DNA of 64,000 bases from an uncultured Opitutales bacterium (GTDB taxonomy: Bacteria; Verrucomicrobiota; Verrucomicrobiia; Opitutales; Intestinicryptomonadaceae), in contig CAKTTC010000012.1 in the NCBI GenBank assembly GCA_934613645.1, forward strand, positions 1 through 64,000. The letters run 5' to 3'. A model generated the notes under the pieces. That model was not told where the DNA came from. It did no database searches and saw only the letters and a program-made list of their open reading frames with translations. Both the position numbers and the translations under genes were made by a program. Below are positions 18,642 through 26,873 of the stretch, piece by piece (the stretch's first letter is position 1; the number at the start of each line of letters is the position of its first letter).

Positions 18642-18980
18642 TAGTCCCGCCGCCGCCCGCCGCCCCGCCGCTTTCAAAGCCGCAGGGCGAAAATCGGTGA
18701 TTTGCGCGCCGAAGCGCGGCTTGCCCCGCCGCGATACGCGCAGCTTAACCGCCTCGATGTGTGTGGCTTGACTGCCGCGAATGGCGCGGCGCAGGTTCAG
18801 CCGAGGCTTCAAACTCCAGCGCACAAAACCCAACGCGCCCGAGTCAGCCGCCTGTTGGTAGCTCTCAAGCTCGCAGCCGCTGTCGGTAGCCAATCTTTGC
18901 GACACATCGGCTTCGGCACTGTGCCGCTTTTCGGCGCAGGGGGCTTTGTTTTTCGAAATTTGCGCCGACGTGTCGAACAA
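18642..18980. other. GC-rich intergenic region, no gene recognised
   Basis: Both strands have open frames, but their composition (Arg-, Pro- and Ala-rich) looks like out-of-frame GC-rich DNA. No RNA gene was recognised. It lies between the convergent smc and CE7 esterase genes. Confidence 0.4.
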
Positions 18981-19008
18981 AAAACCCTTCGGAAGTCCGA
19001 AGGGTTTT
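18981..19008 (-). terminator. Bidirectional terminator between smc and esterase genes
   Basis: A perfect 12-base stem (aaaacccttcgg, 18981-18992, with complement 18997-19008) closes a four-base loop. It has a T run on the minus side and a shorter one on the plus side. It ends the minus-strand esterase transcript five bases past the stop. Confidence 0.85.
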
Positions 19009-19012
19009 GTTG

Positions 19013-20287
19013 CTACTTGGAAAGCTTGAAGTGTTTCGATGTTTCCTTTTTCGAGACGGGACCTGCGTGGATTCCGTTTTGCCCGAAGTCGAGCGTTGTG
19101 CGGGTCGGGGAGCTGTTGTATAAAACCATAATTCCCGACGGCGGGCAGGTGTAGTCGCCGAGCCACGCAACTATGTCGAGCGGGCACTTCAGGCGTTTGA
19201 CTGCGTAGGTGGAATCGAAGTAGCGGATTGCGGGCGTGTATGCGGGGCGGAAAAGCGCGGGAATGCGCGTAGTGCCGCAGTCGGCAGCCCAGAGGTCGGT
19301 CATCCACGGAATGTCAACGACGCAGTGCGTAACGTCTTTGTCGAGCCACGCAACGAAAAGCGACTGGAATCCGCCCATGCTTCCGCCCGAAACTTTAATG
19401 TTTTTGCCGTCCCATTGGGGCACGTTTTTCTTGGCATATTCAAGCGCGCGGAGGTCGCGCAGAATCATAAACTTGAAGTAGCACGCTTCGGGCGTTTGGT
19501 GGTCTTCGGCGGTAAGCCCGAAATCTTTCAGCTCGCCGTTTTGGAGTTTCGCGTAGTATTCGGGTTCGCGCAGAAGCTCGAAAGAGTGGCGTTCAACCGT
19601 AAGGCAGATTGTGTTGTCGCGCATTTTGGGAGAGGTTCTGTTCACGCCGTAGCCGTGGTAGCGCACGTCGAGCGGAAGCGATTTTGCCTTCGCGCTCTTG
19701 GGGATTGAAAGAAACGCCTTGGCGGGTTTGCCCACACAAGAAACTGTGAGTTCGTAGACGTTGAATTTCCCTTTCGAATACTCGGGGATAAGTTTTTTCT
19801 CCGCCTTGAGCGGCACTTTTGCCTGCTCGTCAAGCTGGCGTTGCCAGAACGCGTCGAAGTCGGCGGGTTCTTTGCCCGAATTTTTTATCTTTTGCACTTC
19901 CGCGCCCGCGCCGCCTGCGTAGCGCAGAATTTTCTTCCCCCAATGCTGCGCCGACGACGTTGTTGTGAGGCGTTCGCCCTTGTCGTTTACGGCGAAGACC
20001 TCCACGCTGACGAACCCCGGAACGTCGGTTTTTGCGGTAAGCTCAAGCGGCGTTTCGGCGGAGACGGCTTTGCCCGATTTCTTTGTGCCATCGTCCGACT
20101 TCACTTCCCACTCGAGTTTCTGCCCTACTTTCGGCTTGTCGTTTTCAAAAAGCAGAATCGAGAACTTCATTGTTTCGCCGCATTTGTATGAGAGCGCGTC
20201 TTTGTCGGAATTGCCGACAAAATACATTTGCGCCCACGCGAGCGCGCACGCCAAAAGCATTGCTCCCGTTGCCGATATTTTTTTCAT
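19013..20287 (-). CDS. Secreted CE7 acetyl xylan esterase-like hydrolase (copy 2)
   Basis: The 424-residue product has a signal peptide (MKKISATGAMLLACALAWA) and an N-terminal beta domain (residues 25-125) that precedes the alpha/beta hydrolase. The catalytic triad of the acetyl xylan esterase (CE7/AXE1) family is visible: Ser303 in GGSMGG, Asp378 in WLGDYTCPP and His407 in NGIHAG. Such enzymes remove acetyl groups from xylan or related oligosaccharides. Its start overlaps the stop of the next paralogue by four bases (ATGA), so the two are translationally coupled. The pair is clearly a tandem duplication. Real substrates are unknown; export suggests action on plant or host glycans. Confidence 0.85.
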   Translation of the reverse strand: MKKISATGAMLLACALAWAQMYFVGNSDKDALSYKCGETMKFSILLFENDKPKVGQKLEWEVKSDDGTKKSGKAVSAETPLELTAKTDVPGFVSVEVFAVNDKGERLTTTSSAQHWGKKILRYAGGAGAEVQKIKNSGKEPADFDAFWQRQLDEQAKVPLKAEKKLIPEYSKGKFNVYELTVSCVGKPAKAFLSIPKSAKAKSLPLDVRYHGYGVNRTSPKMRDNTICLTVERHSFELLREPEYYAKLQNGELKDFGLTAEDHQTPEACYFKFMILRDLRALEYAKKNVPQWDGKNIKVSGGSMGGFQSLFVAWLDKDVTHCVVDIPWMTDLWAADCGTTRIPALFRPAYTPAIRYFDSTYAVKRLKCPLDIVAWLGDYTCPPSGIMVLYNSSPTRTTLDFGQNGIHAGPVSKKETSKHFKLSK

Positions 20288-21564
20288 TTTTCCCTCTCCG
20301 TTGAGTTTTTCTTAAGCTCCGCCGCCGATACGGGCGGAAGTTTGCCTATGTGTTTGCCGTTTTGCCCGAAGCGTATCAGTGCGGGGCAAGACGCGTTGTT
20401 GAAAAGCTGCATTACGCCGTTGGGCGGGCAGGTTTGGTCGCCGAGCCACGAGGTGATTTTCACGGGGCACTTCACGCGACGCATTGCGAAGTTGGATTCA
20501 AAATATCCCATCGAGGGCGTCCACTGCGCCGAGGTTGTGCTGGGGATTCTGTTTGCGTCCCAGCGCACGCCCCAGAGGTCGGTAAGCCACGGCATATGCG
20601 GGGTGCAAAGCGTTGTGTCTTTGTCGAGCCACGCCGCGAAAATCGTCTGGAAGCCGCCCATGCTTTGCCCCGTTATCTCCAAGTCTCTGCCGTTCCACTG
20701 GGGCACGTTTTTCTTGGCGTATTCTATTGCGCGCAGGTCGCGCAGAATCATAAATTTGAAGTAGCAGTCTTCGGGGTTTTTGTTTTTTGCGGCGTCTATG
20801 CCGAAGCGGAAAAGTTCGCCCTCTTTGAGTTTCGCGTAGTATTCGGGTTCGCGCAGAAGCTCGTATGAATGGCGTTCCACGGCGAGGGTGATTTCGCCCT
20901 TTTTTGAAATCGGCACGCGCCTGTCTACGCCGTAGCCGAACAGCACGACTTTCAGCGGAAGCGACTTGCCCTTCGCGTTTTTCGGAACGGAAAGAAACGC
21001 CTTTGCGGGCTTGCCCACGCACGAAATCGAGAGCGCGCAGACGTCGAAGCCGTTTTTCGAAAATTCGGGAAGCGGGGTTATATCGGCCTTTAGCGGGATT
21101 TTCGCCAAAGCCGAAATCTGGCGTTGCCAGAACGCGTCGAAGTCTACGGGTTCTTTTTGAAGCGTCTTTATGTTGCGCACGTCCGCGCCCGCGCCGCCCT
21201 CGAAACTGAGAATGTGCGCGCCGTTGCCCGAGGGCTTTTTCAGTGCCTCGCCGTTTTCGTCCAACGCCTCCACGCGCACGTTGACAAAGCCCGCAACGTT
21301 GCACTTCGCGGAAATTCTAAGCGGGGTTTTTGCGGAAACGGCGTCGCCCGAGCGTTCGGGGCTGCCGTCGTCGGAGCGGACGAACCACTTGAGCTTCACG
21401 CCCTCAACGGGCTTGCCGTTTTCAAGCAGGGCGATGTCGAAGTTCATTGTTTCGCCCGCTCTGTATGAGAGCGCGTCTTTGTCGGTTCGCCCCTCGAAGC
21501 AGAGTTTGGCGAACGCCGCATTTACCAACGCCAAAAGTGCCGCAACTATCGCAAAGCAACGCAT
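20284..21564 (-). CDS. Secreted CE7 acetyl xylan esterase-like hydrolase (copy 1)
   Basis: This 426-residue protein is a paralogue of its downstream neighbour along the whole length, including the extra N-terminal beta domain (DKDALSYRAGETMNFDIALLENGKPV) and the PADFDAFWQRQ-type stretch (here PVDFDAFWQRQ). The signal peptide is MRCFAIVAALLALVNAAFA. The nucleophile Ser301 sits in GQSMGG, the acid Asp in WLGDQTCPP and the His in NGKHIG. The genes share the order PhoD-like protein, copy 1, copy 2 on one transcript; the gap to the upstream gene is 18 bases. Function: probable deacetylation of acetylated oligosaccharides at the cell surface or periplasm. Confidence 0.85.
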   Translation of the reverse strand: MRCFAIVAALLALVNAAFAKLCFEGRTDKDALSYRAGETMNFDIALLENGKPVEGVKLKWFVRSDDGSPERSGDAVSAKTPLRISAKCNVAGFVNVRVEALDENGEALKKPSGNGAHILSFEGGAGADVRNIKTLQKEPVDFDAFWQRQISALAKIPLKADITPLPEFSKNGFDVCALSISCVGKPAKAFLSVPKNAKGKSLPLKVVLFGYGVDRRVPISKKGEITLAVERHSYELLREPEYYAKLKEGELFRFGIDAAKNKNPEDCYFKFMILRDLRAIEYAKKNVPQWNGRDLEITGQSMGGFQTIFAAWLDKDTTLCTPHMPWLTDLWGVRWDANRIPSTTSAQWTPSMGYFESNFAMRRVKCPVKITSWLGDQTCPPNGVMQLFNNASCPALIRFGQNGKHIGKLPPVSAAELKKNSTEREK

Positions 21565-21582
21565 AATTTCTTCCCCCGTTTT

Positions 21583-22866
21583 TTAGTTTCCCTTTAATTC
21601 TGACTGTTTGACCGACGTCTGCCAAAGCGTTTTGCCCTTTGCGTCTATTATTGCGAACGACGCGCGGCGGTCGTTTTCAGCCCCGTCGATTTTCACAAGC
21701 ACGAAAGAGCGCGCCTTGACTGCGCTGTTCGGCACGCGGAAGTAGTTGACCTCCGTTATGTCGGCCGCGGGTCTGTCGGTGAACGCGCCCGCCGTTATTT
21801 CGAAGAGCGGATACCCGCCCGCGCGTATAAAGCGCGTTGCCTCGGCGTAGTTTTTATTGCCCGAAACAAACAGAAGCCCCTCTATTTGTTTGAGCGCGAG
21901 GAAGTCGAGCAGCTGGCGGCGTTCGCCCTCGGCGGCTGTGAAATTGTCGGGGTTTTTCACGGGGTTTGCAAACGGCGTTGCAAGCACCACTATTTTGAAG
22001 TTCGCCCGCGACGCCTCCAAATTGGCCATAAGCCACTTCATCTGTTCCGCGCCCAAAATTTCCGTCCTGTTTGTTTTGTAGTCGAGGTTCGAACGCTCGA
22101 AGCAGGTATCGAGCACGAAGAAATCGGCGTCGGCATAGCTGAACGCGTAGTAGCGCGCCCCGCCGTTTTGGGGGTTCGCCCAGAGCGCGTCGAAAGCCGC
22201 CTTTGCAAACGGCGCGCACGGCGAGTATTTGTCTGCGCGTTCCGTCGAAAACGCGGCGGGCGCGGTTGCCCCGAAGCTCGGCACGTTGGCGAGCATTCCG
22301 CGCGCCTCGGGCAATGCGCGCGCTCTTTGGAAGCGGTAGAACATCGCCCCCTCCGACCCCGTATCGGCGGGACGCAAAGTGTCGATTCCGCCAACCCACA
22401 GCGCGAAATCGCACTTGGCGTTTTCGACTGCGCCGAAGATTTCGTATTCACCGCCGTTAGTTCTGAATGGCACGTCGAAGGGTTTATCGTTCACATAGTT
22501 TTTCCCGACCACTGCGAACGCGAAGTCGGGCGGCGGCGTTTTTTCTTTATAATCGGGTGCGGTTTTAAAAACGCCAGAAGTCTCGCCCGAAGCACTCTTA
22601 ATTGTATATTTATAGCGCGTATTTGGCGCGAGGTTTTCAAGCGAAATTTTTATTGTCCGTTTCCCGATTTCGACTGTAGCCGCGTTTTGTTTAACGGACG
22701 TTTCTTTCCCCGTATTGAGGTCTTTCAGCAGAACTTCAAGTTGCGGCTCGTTCGGCGCAACCACGACATTCACTTGTCGCGCGGAGACTGCCCCCAGCGA
22801 CACTTCAAGTGCGTTCAACAGTGTTGCGGAGCACAAAAGTGCCGCAAAGCAAAAAATCTTCTTCAT
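21583..22866 (-). CDS. Secreted PhoD-fold protein lacking metal ligands
   Basis: The 427-residue product has a signal peptide (MKKIFCFAALLCSATLLNA), an N-terminal fibronectin-III-like domain (about 20-105) and a PhoD/metallophosphatase-like domain (110-400). Diagnostic segments align with PhoD proteins: CDFALWVGG (residues 152-160), FFVLDTCFERSN (249-260), LGAEQMKWL (271-279) and LLFVSGNKNYAE (331-342). In active PhoD enzymes these positions read LGD, WDDHD and GDRH; here they are VGG, GATAPAAF and GNKN. The metal ligands are therefore gone, so catalysis by the PhoD mechanism is unlikely. A binding or structural role is possible. It heads the transcript with the two CE7 esterases. Confidence 0.7.
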   Translation of the reverse strand: MKKIFCFAALLCSATLLNALEVSLGAVSARQVNVVVAPNEPQLEVLLKDLNTGKETSVKQNAATVEIGKRTIKISLENLAPNTRYKYTIKSASGETSGVFKTAPDYKEKTPPPDFAFAVVGKNYVNDKPFDVPFRTNGGEYEIFGAVENAKCDFALWVGGIDTLRPADTGSEGAMFYRFQRARALPEARGMLANVPSFGATAPAAFSTERADKYSPCAPFAKAAFDALWANPQNGGARYYAFSYADADFFVLDTCFERSNLDYKTNRTEILGAEQMKWLMANLEASRANFKIVVLATPFANPVKNPDNFTAAEGERRQLLDFLALKQIEGLLFVSGNKNYAEATRFIRAGGYPLFEITAGAFTDRPAADITEVNYFRVPNSAVKARSFVLVKIDGAENDRRASFAIIDAKGKTLWQTSVKQSELKGN

Positions 22867-22920
22867 ACCAGAACCCTATTTTTTTCATCTTCTCTTTTCA
22901 AGTATTTTATTACTTCTAAA

Positions 22921-23091
22921 GTGGCGCGGATTGGCAAAGCCAATTCCGCTTTGATTATTGGTTAAAGTTTTGTGAGGTGTGCGGCGCGGATTGGCAAAGC
23001 CAATTCCGCTTTGATTATTGGTTAAAGTTTTGTGGGGTGCGCGGCGCGGATTGGCAAAGCCAATTCCGCTTTGGTTATTGATTAAAGTTTG
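22921..23091 (+). repeat. Three tandem 60-bp units of the hairpin repeat family
   Basis: Three almost identical units begin at 22921, 22981 and 23041. Each has gcgcgg, then the hairpin attggc-aaa-gccaat, then tccgctttg and the tail ggttaaagttt. They fill the gap between the minus-strand PhoD-like gene start and prs terminator. Copies with different stems occur at five other loci in the window. Confidence 0.9.
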
Positions 23092-23164
23092 AGTTTCTTT
23101 TTTTTGCGGTTTTGGTGGCGGGTGCAAAATTTCCGTGCGGGGCATTCCCATTGTTGCGAAAGCA

Positions 23165-23197
23165 CAAAAAAACGCGCCGAAATTCGACGCGTTTTTA
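23165..23197 (-). terminator. Terminator of prs
   Basis: On the minus strand a near-perfect stem (aacgcg at 23171-23176 with cgcgtt at 23187-23192, plus flanking A/T pairs) is followed by seven T. It sits 20 bases beyond the prs stop codon. Confidence 0.75.
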
Positions 23198-23215
23198 AGG
23201 CAATCAAGTCATTTT

Positions 23216-24169
23216 TTAGAAGCCCTTGACTTTAAAAAGCGACGTGACCGAAAGGTTATTATGGATTCTCAAAATCGCCTCCGTAAGAAGCGGCGCAACG
23301 GGAAGCACTGTAATGGGCAGGCCGTTGTATCTTTCTTTCGGCGGGGTGGAATCGGTAATGATGAGTTCGTCGAGCCACTTTTCGGCGAGTCTGTCGTAGG
23401 CTGTATCCGTAAGCTGTGCGTGCGTAACTGCCGCGCGAACAGTCTTCGCCCCTCTGTCTTTGAGGATTTTCGCGGCCGCCGTAAGCGTTCCCGCCGTTTC
23501 CGTCATATCGTCCACAAGCAGGATATCGCGCCCTTCCACTTCGCCCACGAGGTTTGTTGCCTCAACGACTTCCGCGCTTACTCTGCGCTTTGCTATAAAG
23601 CCCAGTTGGCAGTTGAAAAGCGTTGCAAAACTTTGTGCCCTCTTAAGTCCGCCGACATCGGGCGAGAAAACTGTCATATTTTCGGAGGGTTGGTCTTTGA
23701 GGTAATCGTAAATAACGGGCGACGCGTAGATGTGGTCGCAGGGGATATCGAAGAAGCCCTGAATCTGGTTCGCGTGCAGGTCGAGCGTAAGGACTCTGTC
23801 AACGCCCGCCGCCACGAGCAGGTTTGCCACAAGTTTCGCGGTAATCGGAACGCGGGGCTGGTCTTTGCGGTCTTGGCGCGCGTAGCCGAAGAACGGAAGC
23901 ACCGCCGTGATTCTCTTTGCCGAAGCGCGTTTGCAGGCATCGACCATAATGAACAACTCCATTACGTTTTCGTTGGTGGGGTTGCAGGTGGGCTGGATTA
24001 TGAAAACGTCGTCGCCTCTGATATGGTCGTAGACTTTAACGAATGTTTCGCTGTCCGGAAACGACTCTACAAGCATATTGCCGAGAGGTATTTGCAGGCG
24101 GTCTGTTATTGCTTTGGCGAGGGCGGGGTGCGCCCTTCCCGTGAATATTTTGAGGTTGTCGATTTTCAT
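23216..24169 (-). CDS. prs: Ribose-phosphate pyrophosphokinase
   Basis: Prs makes PRPP from ribose 5-phosphate and ATP for nucleotide, histidine and tryptophan synthesis. The 317-residue protein matches bacterial class I length. It shows FPDSETFVKV near the N-terminus, the flexible-loop and ATP region FGYARQDRKDQPRVPITAK, TLDLHANQIQGFF, the FSPDVGGLKRA segment and the PRPP-binding loop DILLVDDMTETAGTL. It stands alone on the minus strand. A TTGACT/TATAGT-like pair lies upstream near 24210-24245 on that strand, but the spacing is short, so the promoter call is weak. Confidence 0.96.
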   Translation of the reverse strand: MKIDNLKIFTGRAHPALAKAITDRLQIPLGNMLVESFPDSETFVKVYDHIRGDDVFIIQPTCNPTNENVMELFIMVDACKRASAKRITAVLPFFGYARQDRKDQPRVPITAKLVANLLVAAGVDRVLTLDLHANQIQGFFDIPCDHIYASPVIYDYLKDQPSENMTVFSPDVGGLKRAQSFATLFNCQLGFIAKRRVSAEVVEATNLVGEVEGRDILLVDDMTETAGTLTAAAKILKDRGAKTVRAAVTHAQLTDTAYDRLAEKWLDELIITDSTPPKERYNGLPITVLPVAPLLTEAILRIHNNLSVTSLFKVKGF

Positions 24170-24524
24170 ATTTAGCCGAAATTTTTATTCCACGCTTTTG
24201 TTGTATGTATGCCGACCTAACCTACTATATCCCATTTTCAAGTCAAGTTTTTTATATGTTCCGCGTGCGCTGTCGGATTTGCGGCGAACCGATTTTTTTA
24301 GCGTGGCAATGCTCTTCGGCGCAACGGCGTGGCGGGGCGTCGGGAAGTGGAGCGGTGTGCGAAGTAGGACGACGGGGCGGGGAGGAATGCGAAGCGCGTC
24401 TTTCCCGACGCGAGTGCTGGGGAGGAGCGGTGTGCAAAGTCGGACGGTGCACGGGGTATGGAAGAATTTACTTGACAGTTTAGCCGCTCGGCGGTTTGAG
24501 TGCGTGCATAACTTTCCGTATTTT
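24170..24524. other. Divergent intergenic region between prs and LacI regulator
   Basis: No gene is supported. A 23-base imperfect direct repeat (core ggagcggtgtgc) occurs at 24349-24371 and 24424-24446. A TTGACA-containing element follows at 24466-24483. The region should hold the promoters of both prs (minus) and the regulator (plus). Confidence 0.5.
24466..24483 (+). promoter_or_regulatory. Candidate promoter/operator upstream of LacI regulator
   Basis: The stretch atttacttgacagtt contains a consensus -35 hexamer TTGACA (24472-24477). The same 15 bases recur in inverted orientation at 25817-25831, on the other side of the regulator gene. A shared site on both flanks of a regulator gene fits an autoregulatory operator. 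No good -10 is seen at 17 bases. Confidence 0.45.
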
Positions 24525-25550
24525 ATGGCAGACAAAAAAACATCGCTCGCCGACATTGCAAAGAAGTTGGGCATTTCCAAAAGCGCGGTATCGCTTGCCA
24601 TGCGCGGGTCGGCGATGGTTTCGCCCGAAACGCGCGAATTGGTCGAAAAGACGGCGCGCGAGATGGGGTATGTAAAAAACGCCCTCGTCTCTTCGATGAT
24701 GTCGAGTATAAAGCGCGGCAGGGAGGGTTCGTTTTCGGAAACCATTGCCCTTGTAAACGGCAACTACGACGAGTCCGCCCTTTCCACGCACCCGACGCTT
24801 CCCAAGTATTGCGCGGGCATTCGCGAAGAGGCGAGCCGCCTCGGCTACAGCGTGAACGAGTTTTGGCTTCATTCGCCCGACATGACGGGGAAGTCTTTCG
24901 CGCGCATTTTGCGTTCGCGCGGCATACGCGGCGGGATAATTTTGGGGCACTCGTTCGGGACGGTTTTCCCGAAGTCCTACAAGGCGGTTTGGGACAATTT
25001 TTATTTCATCGCCGCGGGCATAATTCCGCGCGATCCCAAGCTTGAAATAGTCTCGGCCGACCACTACGCAATCACGCACCTTTCGGTTGAAAAGGCGGTG
25101 GAGTTGGGCTACAAGCGTCCCGCAATAGCCGTTCAGGGCTACATTGACGACCTCGTTGACGGCAGGTTCATCGGCGGCTTTTTGCGCGGGCAGCTCAAGC
25201 TTCCCGAAAGCAACAGGATTCCGCCGTTTATGGACTCCGAAAAGCAGCCAGACTATCGGGAAAAAATTTGCGCGTGGGTTGAAAAGCACCGCCCCGACGT
25301 AGTGTTTTATTTGCTCTCCGTGGCGCGCGAAGCGTTGATGTCAAGTCCGCGCGTGCATTCGGGGAAAGTGGCGTTGATTCAGCTTGAGCACCGCAGGTAT
25401 GTTCGCGGTTGGCGCGGCGTAGAGCAGAACAACGATGTCGTGGGGCGGATTGCAATGCGCAGGCTTGCGGATATGTTAAGCCGCAGTTCGTCGGTTGTGG
25501 GCGAAAACGCGAACATTGCAACGCTCATTTCGCCCACGGTATTTAGCTGA
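24525..25550 (+). CDS. LacI-family transcriptional regulator
   Basis: The 341-residue protein has the N-terminal LacI helix-turn-helix and hinge (TSLADIAKKLGISKSAVSLAMRG, residues 5-27), then a periplasmic-binding-protein-like effector domain. The start is set at the ATG giving MADKKTSLADIA; longer in-frame extension upstream is not family-like. It is followed, after 400 bases without genes, by a plus-strand sugar operon, which it probably controls in response to a sugar or its phosphate. The sequence attttacttgacagtt-type element on both sides is the best operator candidate. The effector cannot be predicted. Confidence 0.9.
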   Translation: MADKKTSLADIAKKLGISKSAVSLAMRGSAMVSPETRELVEKTAREMGYVKNALVSSMMSSIKRGREGSFSETIALVNGNYDESALSTHPTLPKYCAGIREEASRLGYSVNEFWLHSPDMTGKSFARILRSRGIRGGIILGHSFGTVFPKSYKAVWDNFYFIAAGIIPRDPKLEIVSADHYAITHLSVEKAVELGYKRPAIAVQGYIDDLVDGRFIGGFLRGQLKLPESNRIPPFMDSEKQPDYREKICAWVEKHRPDVVFYLLSVAREALMSSPRVHSGKVALIQLEHRRYVRGWRGVEQNNDVVGRIAMRRLADMLSRSSSVVGENANIATLISPTVFS

Positions 25551-25950
25551 TTTCCCCGAAGCGCGTTGCCGCGCGGCTGTTTTGTTGCGGGTGCTCGGCG
25601 GCGTTGCGGCTGTGCGGTTGGTGCAGCGTGCGCGTGTGTTTGATAGACGTAGTGTGTGTAGTAGACGTGCGCGTTTGTGTTTGAGCGGTCTGCCGAGAGT
25701 TTTTGTTGCGTGTAGAGCGTTGTGGCGGGAACGGCGGCGCGGCGTGTTGCCGTCAGTTTTTTGTGTGTTTGGAGGCGCGTATTTGGATTTTTCCGAAGAG
25801 GGGGAGCGGGTTTACTCAACTGTCAAGTAAATAATGGGTTGAGCGGAATTTCGGCGTCGTGTTTTATGCGTTTCGTTCTTCGGAGGTTTAGGCGCGCAAG
25901 CTTTCCCCCGACGAACCGACCCGACCAAAAACATCGAAACAACCACAACC
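25551..25950. other. Intergenic region upstream of the sugar operon
   Basis: No gene is supported; the first 250 bases are low-complexity GT-rich DNA. Near the operon, at 25813-25838, ctcaac and gttgag bracket the inverted copy of the TTGACA element. This is the likely control region of the operon. Confidence 0.4.
25813..25838 (-). promoter_or_regulatory. Inverted copy of the LacI-flanking element, candidate operator
   Basis: aactgtcaagtaaat (25817-25831) is the exact reverse complement of the element upstream of the regulator. It lies about 120 bases before the kinase start and is bracketed by a six-base inverted repeat (ctcaac / gttgag). Confidence 0.45.
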
Positions 25951-26853
25951 ATGCGACAATTCCAATTTGTAGGCCTCGGCTTTTGCAGCAACGACGACAT
26001 TTCGCTTCTTCCCGAAATTCCGCTCGATTCCAAAGTAAAAATCATAGAACACACAATACAGGGCGGAGGCCCCGCCGCAACTTCCACTGTGGCTGCGGCG
26101 CGTTTGGGGCTTTCGGCGGCGTTCATTAGTGCAGTCGGCGACGACGACGCGGGCAGGCGCATTCTGCGCGATTTCGCCGAAGAGAAAGTGGACACGTCGG
26201 GCATTGTTGTCCGCGCGGGCAGAACTTCGCCCGTTGCATACTGCTGGGTTGACGAACCCACGGGCAAGCGCAGCGTGGCTTGGACGCGCGGCGATACAGA
26301 AGAGCTTGGCGACTCCGAAGCCGACTTGTCGCTTTTGGAGGGCGCGAAGATTTTGCACATAGACGGGCACAACCCCAAGGGTGCGATTGCCGCCGCGCGC
26401 CGCGCCAAGCAGCTTGGCGTTCTCGTCAACTACGACGCGGGGACAATCCGCGACGGCGCGGAAGAGCTTCTGCCGCTCGCCGACATTCTCATTGCCTCCG
26501 AAGCTTTCGCGCGCAACTGGACGGGCGAAAACGACCTCGAAAAGGCGTTGGTAAAACTCTCCGCCTACAACGCCAAAGTCGTGGGCTGCACGATGGGCGA
26601 GCACGGCTCTATGTGCTACGAAAACGGCGGGTTTGTCAAATGCCCCGCGTTCAAAATCGACCCCGTAGACACCACGGGCGCGGGCGACGTTTTCCACACG
26701 TCGTTTGCAGTGCGCTATCTGGAAACGCGCGACCTGCTTGAATGCCAGCGTTTCGGCGCGGCGGTTTCGGCAATCAAGTGCGGCAAGTTGGGCGGACGCG
26801 CGGGCATACCCACGCGCGCGCAGGTTGACGAATTTTTATCGACAAGAAAATAA
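25951..26853 (+). CDS. PfkB-family carbohydrate kinase
   Basis: The 300-residue protein has the ribokinase/PfkB fold. It shows a GGGPAATSTVAAARLG sugar-binding segment near residue 38, GDDDAGRRI, and the C-terminal signature DTTGAGDVFHTSF (about 238-250), with the catalytic Asp in GAGD. It phosphorylates a sugar or keto-sugar acid at a primary hydroxyl. In this cluster, beside an IolB homologue and a class II aldolase, an IolC-like role (5-dehydro-2-deoxygluconokinase) is attractive but not proven, since ribokinase-family specificity cannot be read from these motifs. It is the first gene of a seven-gene operon; the next gene starts 20 bases on. Confidence 0.88.
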   Translation: MRQFQFVGLGFCSNDDISLLPEIPLDSKVKIIEHTIQGGGPAATSTVAAARLGLSAAFISAVGDDDAGRRILRDFAEEKVDTSGIVVRAGRTSPVAYCWVDEPTGKRSVAWTRGDTEELGDSEADLSLLEGAKILHIDGHNPKGAIAAARRAKQLGVLVNYDAGTIRDGAEELLPLADILIASEAFARNWTGENDLEKALVKLSAYNAKVVGCTMGEHGSMCYENGGFVKCPAFKIDPVDTTGAGDVFHTSFAVRYLETRDLLECQRFGAAVSAIKCGKLGGRAGIPTRAQVDEFLSTRK

Positions 26854-26873
26854 CCCCCAAACCACTACCGAAT

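Noticed and set aside
18650..18960. Possible gene or RNA in the smc-esterase gap
   Set aside because: Open frames have out-of-frame composition (Arg- and Ala-rich), and no known RNA motif or tmRNA tag was found.
22921..23091. Peptide repeat (NQSGIGFANP-like) on the minus strand
   Set aside because: It arises because the 60-bp period is a multiple of three; there is no start or family, and the repeat is better explained as a nucleic-acid hairpin.
22921..23091. Integron attC sites
   Set aside because: The tail gttaaag lacks the GTTRRRY core end and the inverse core; no integrase is in the window.
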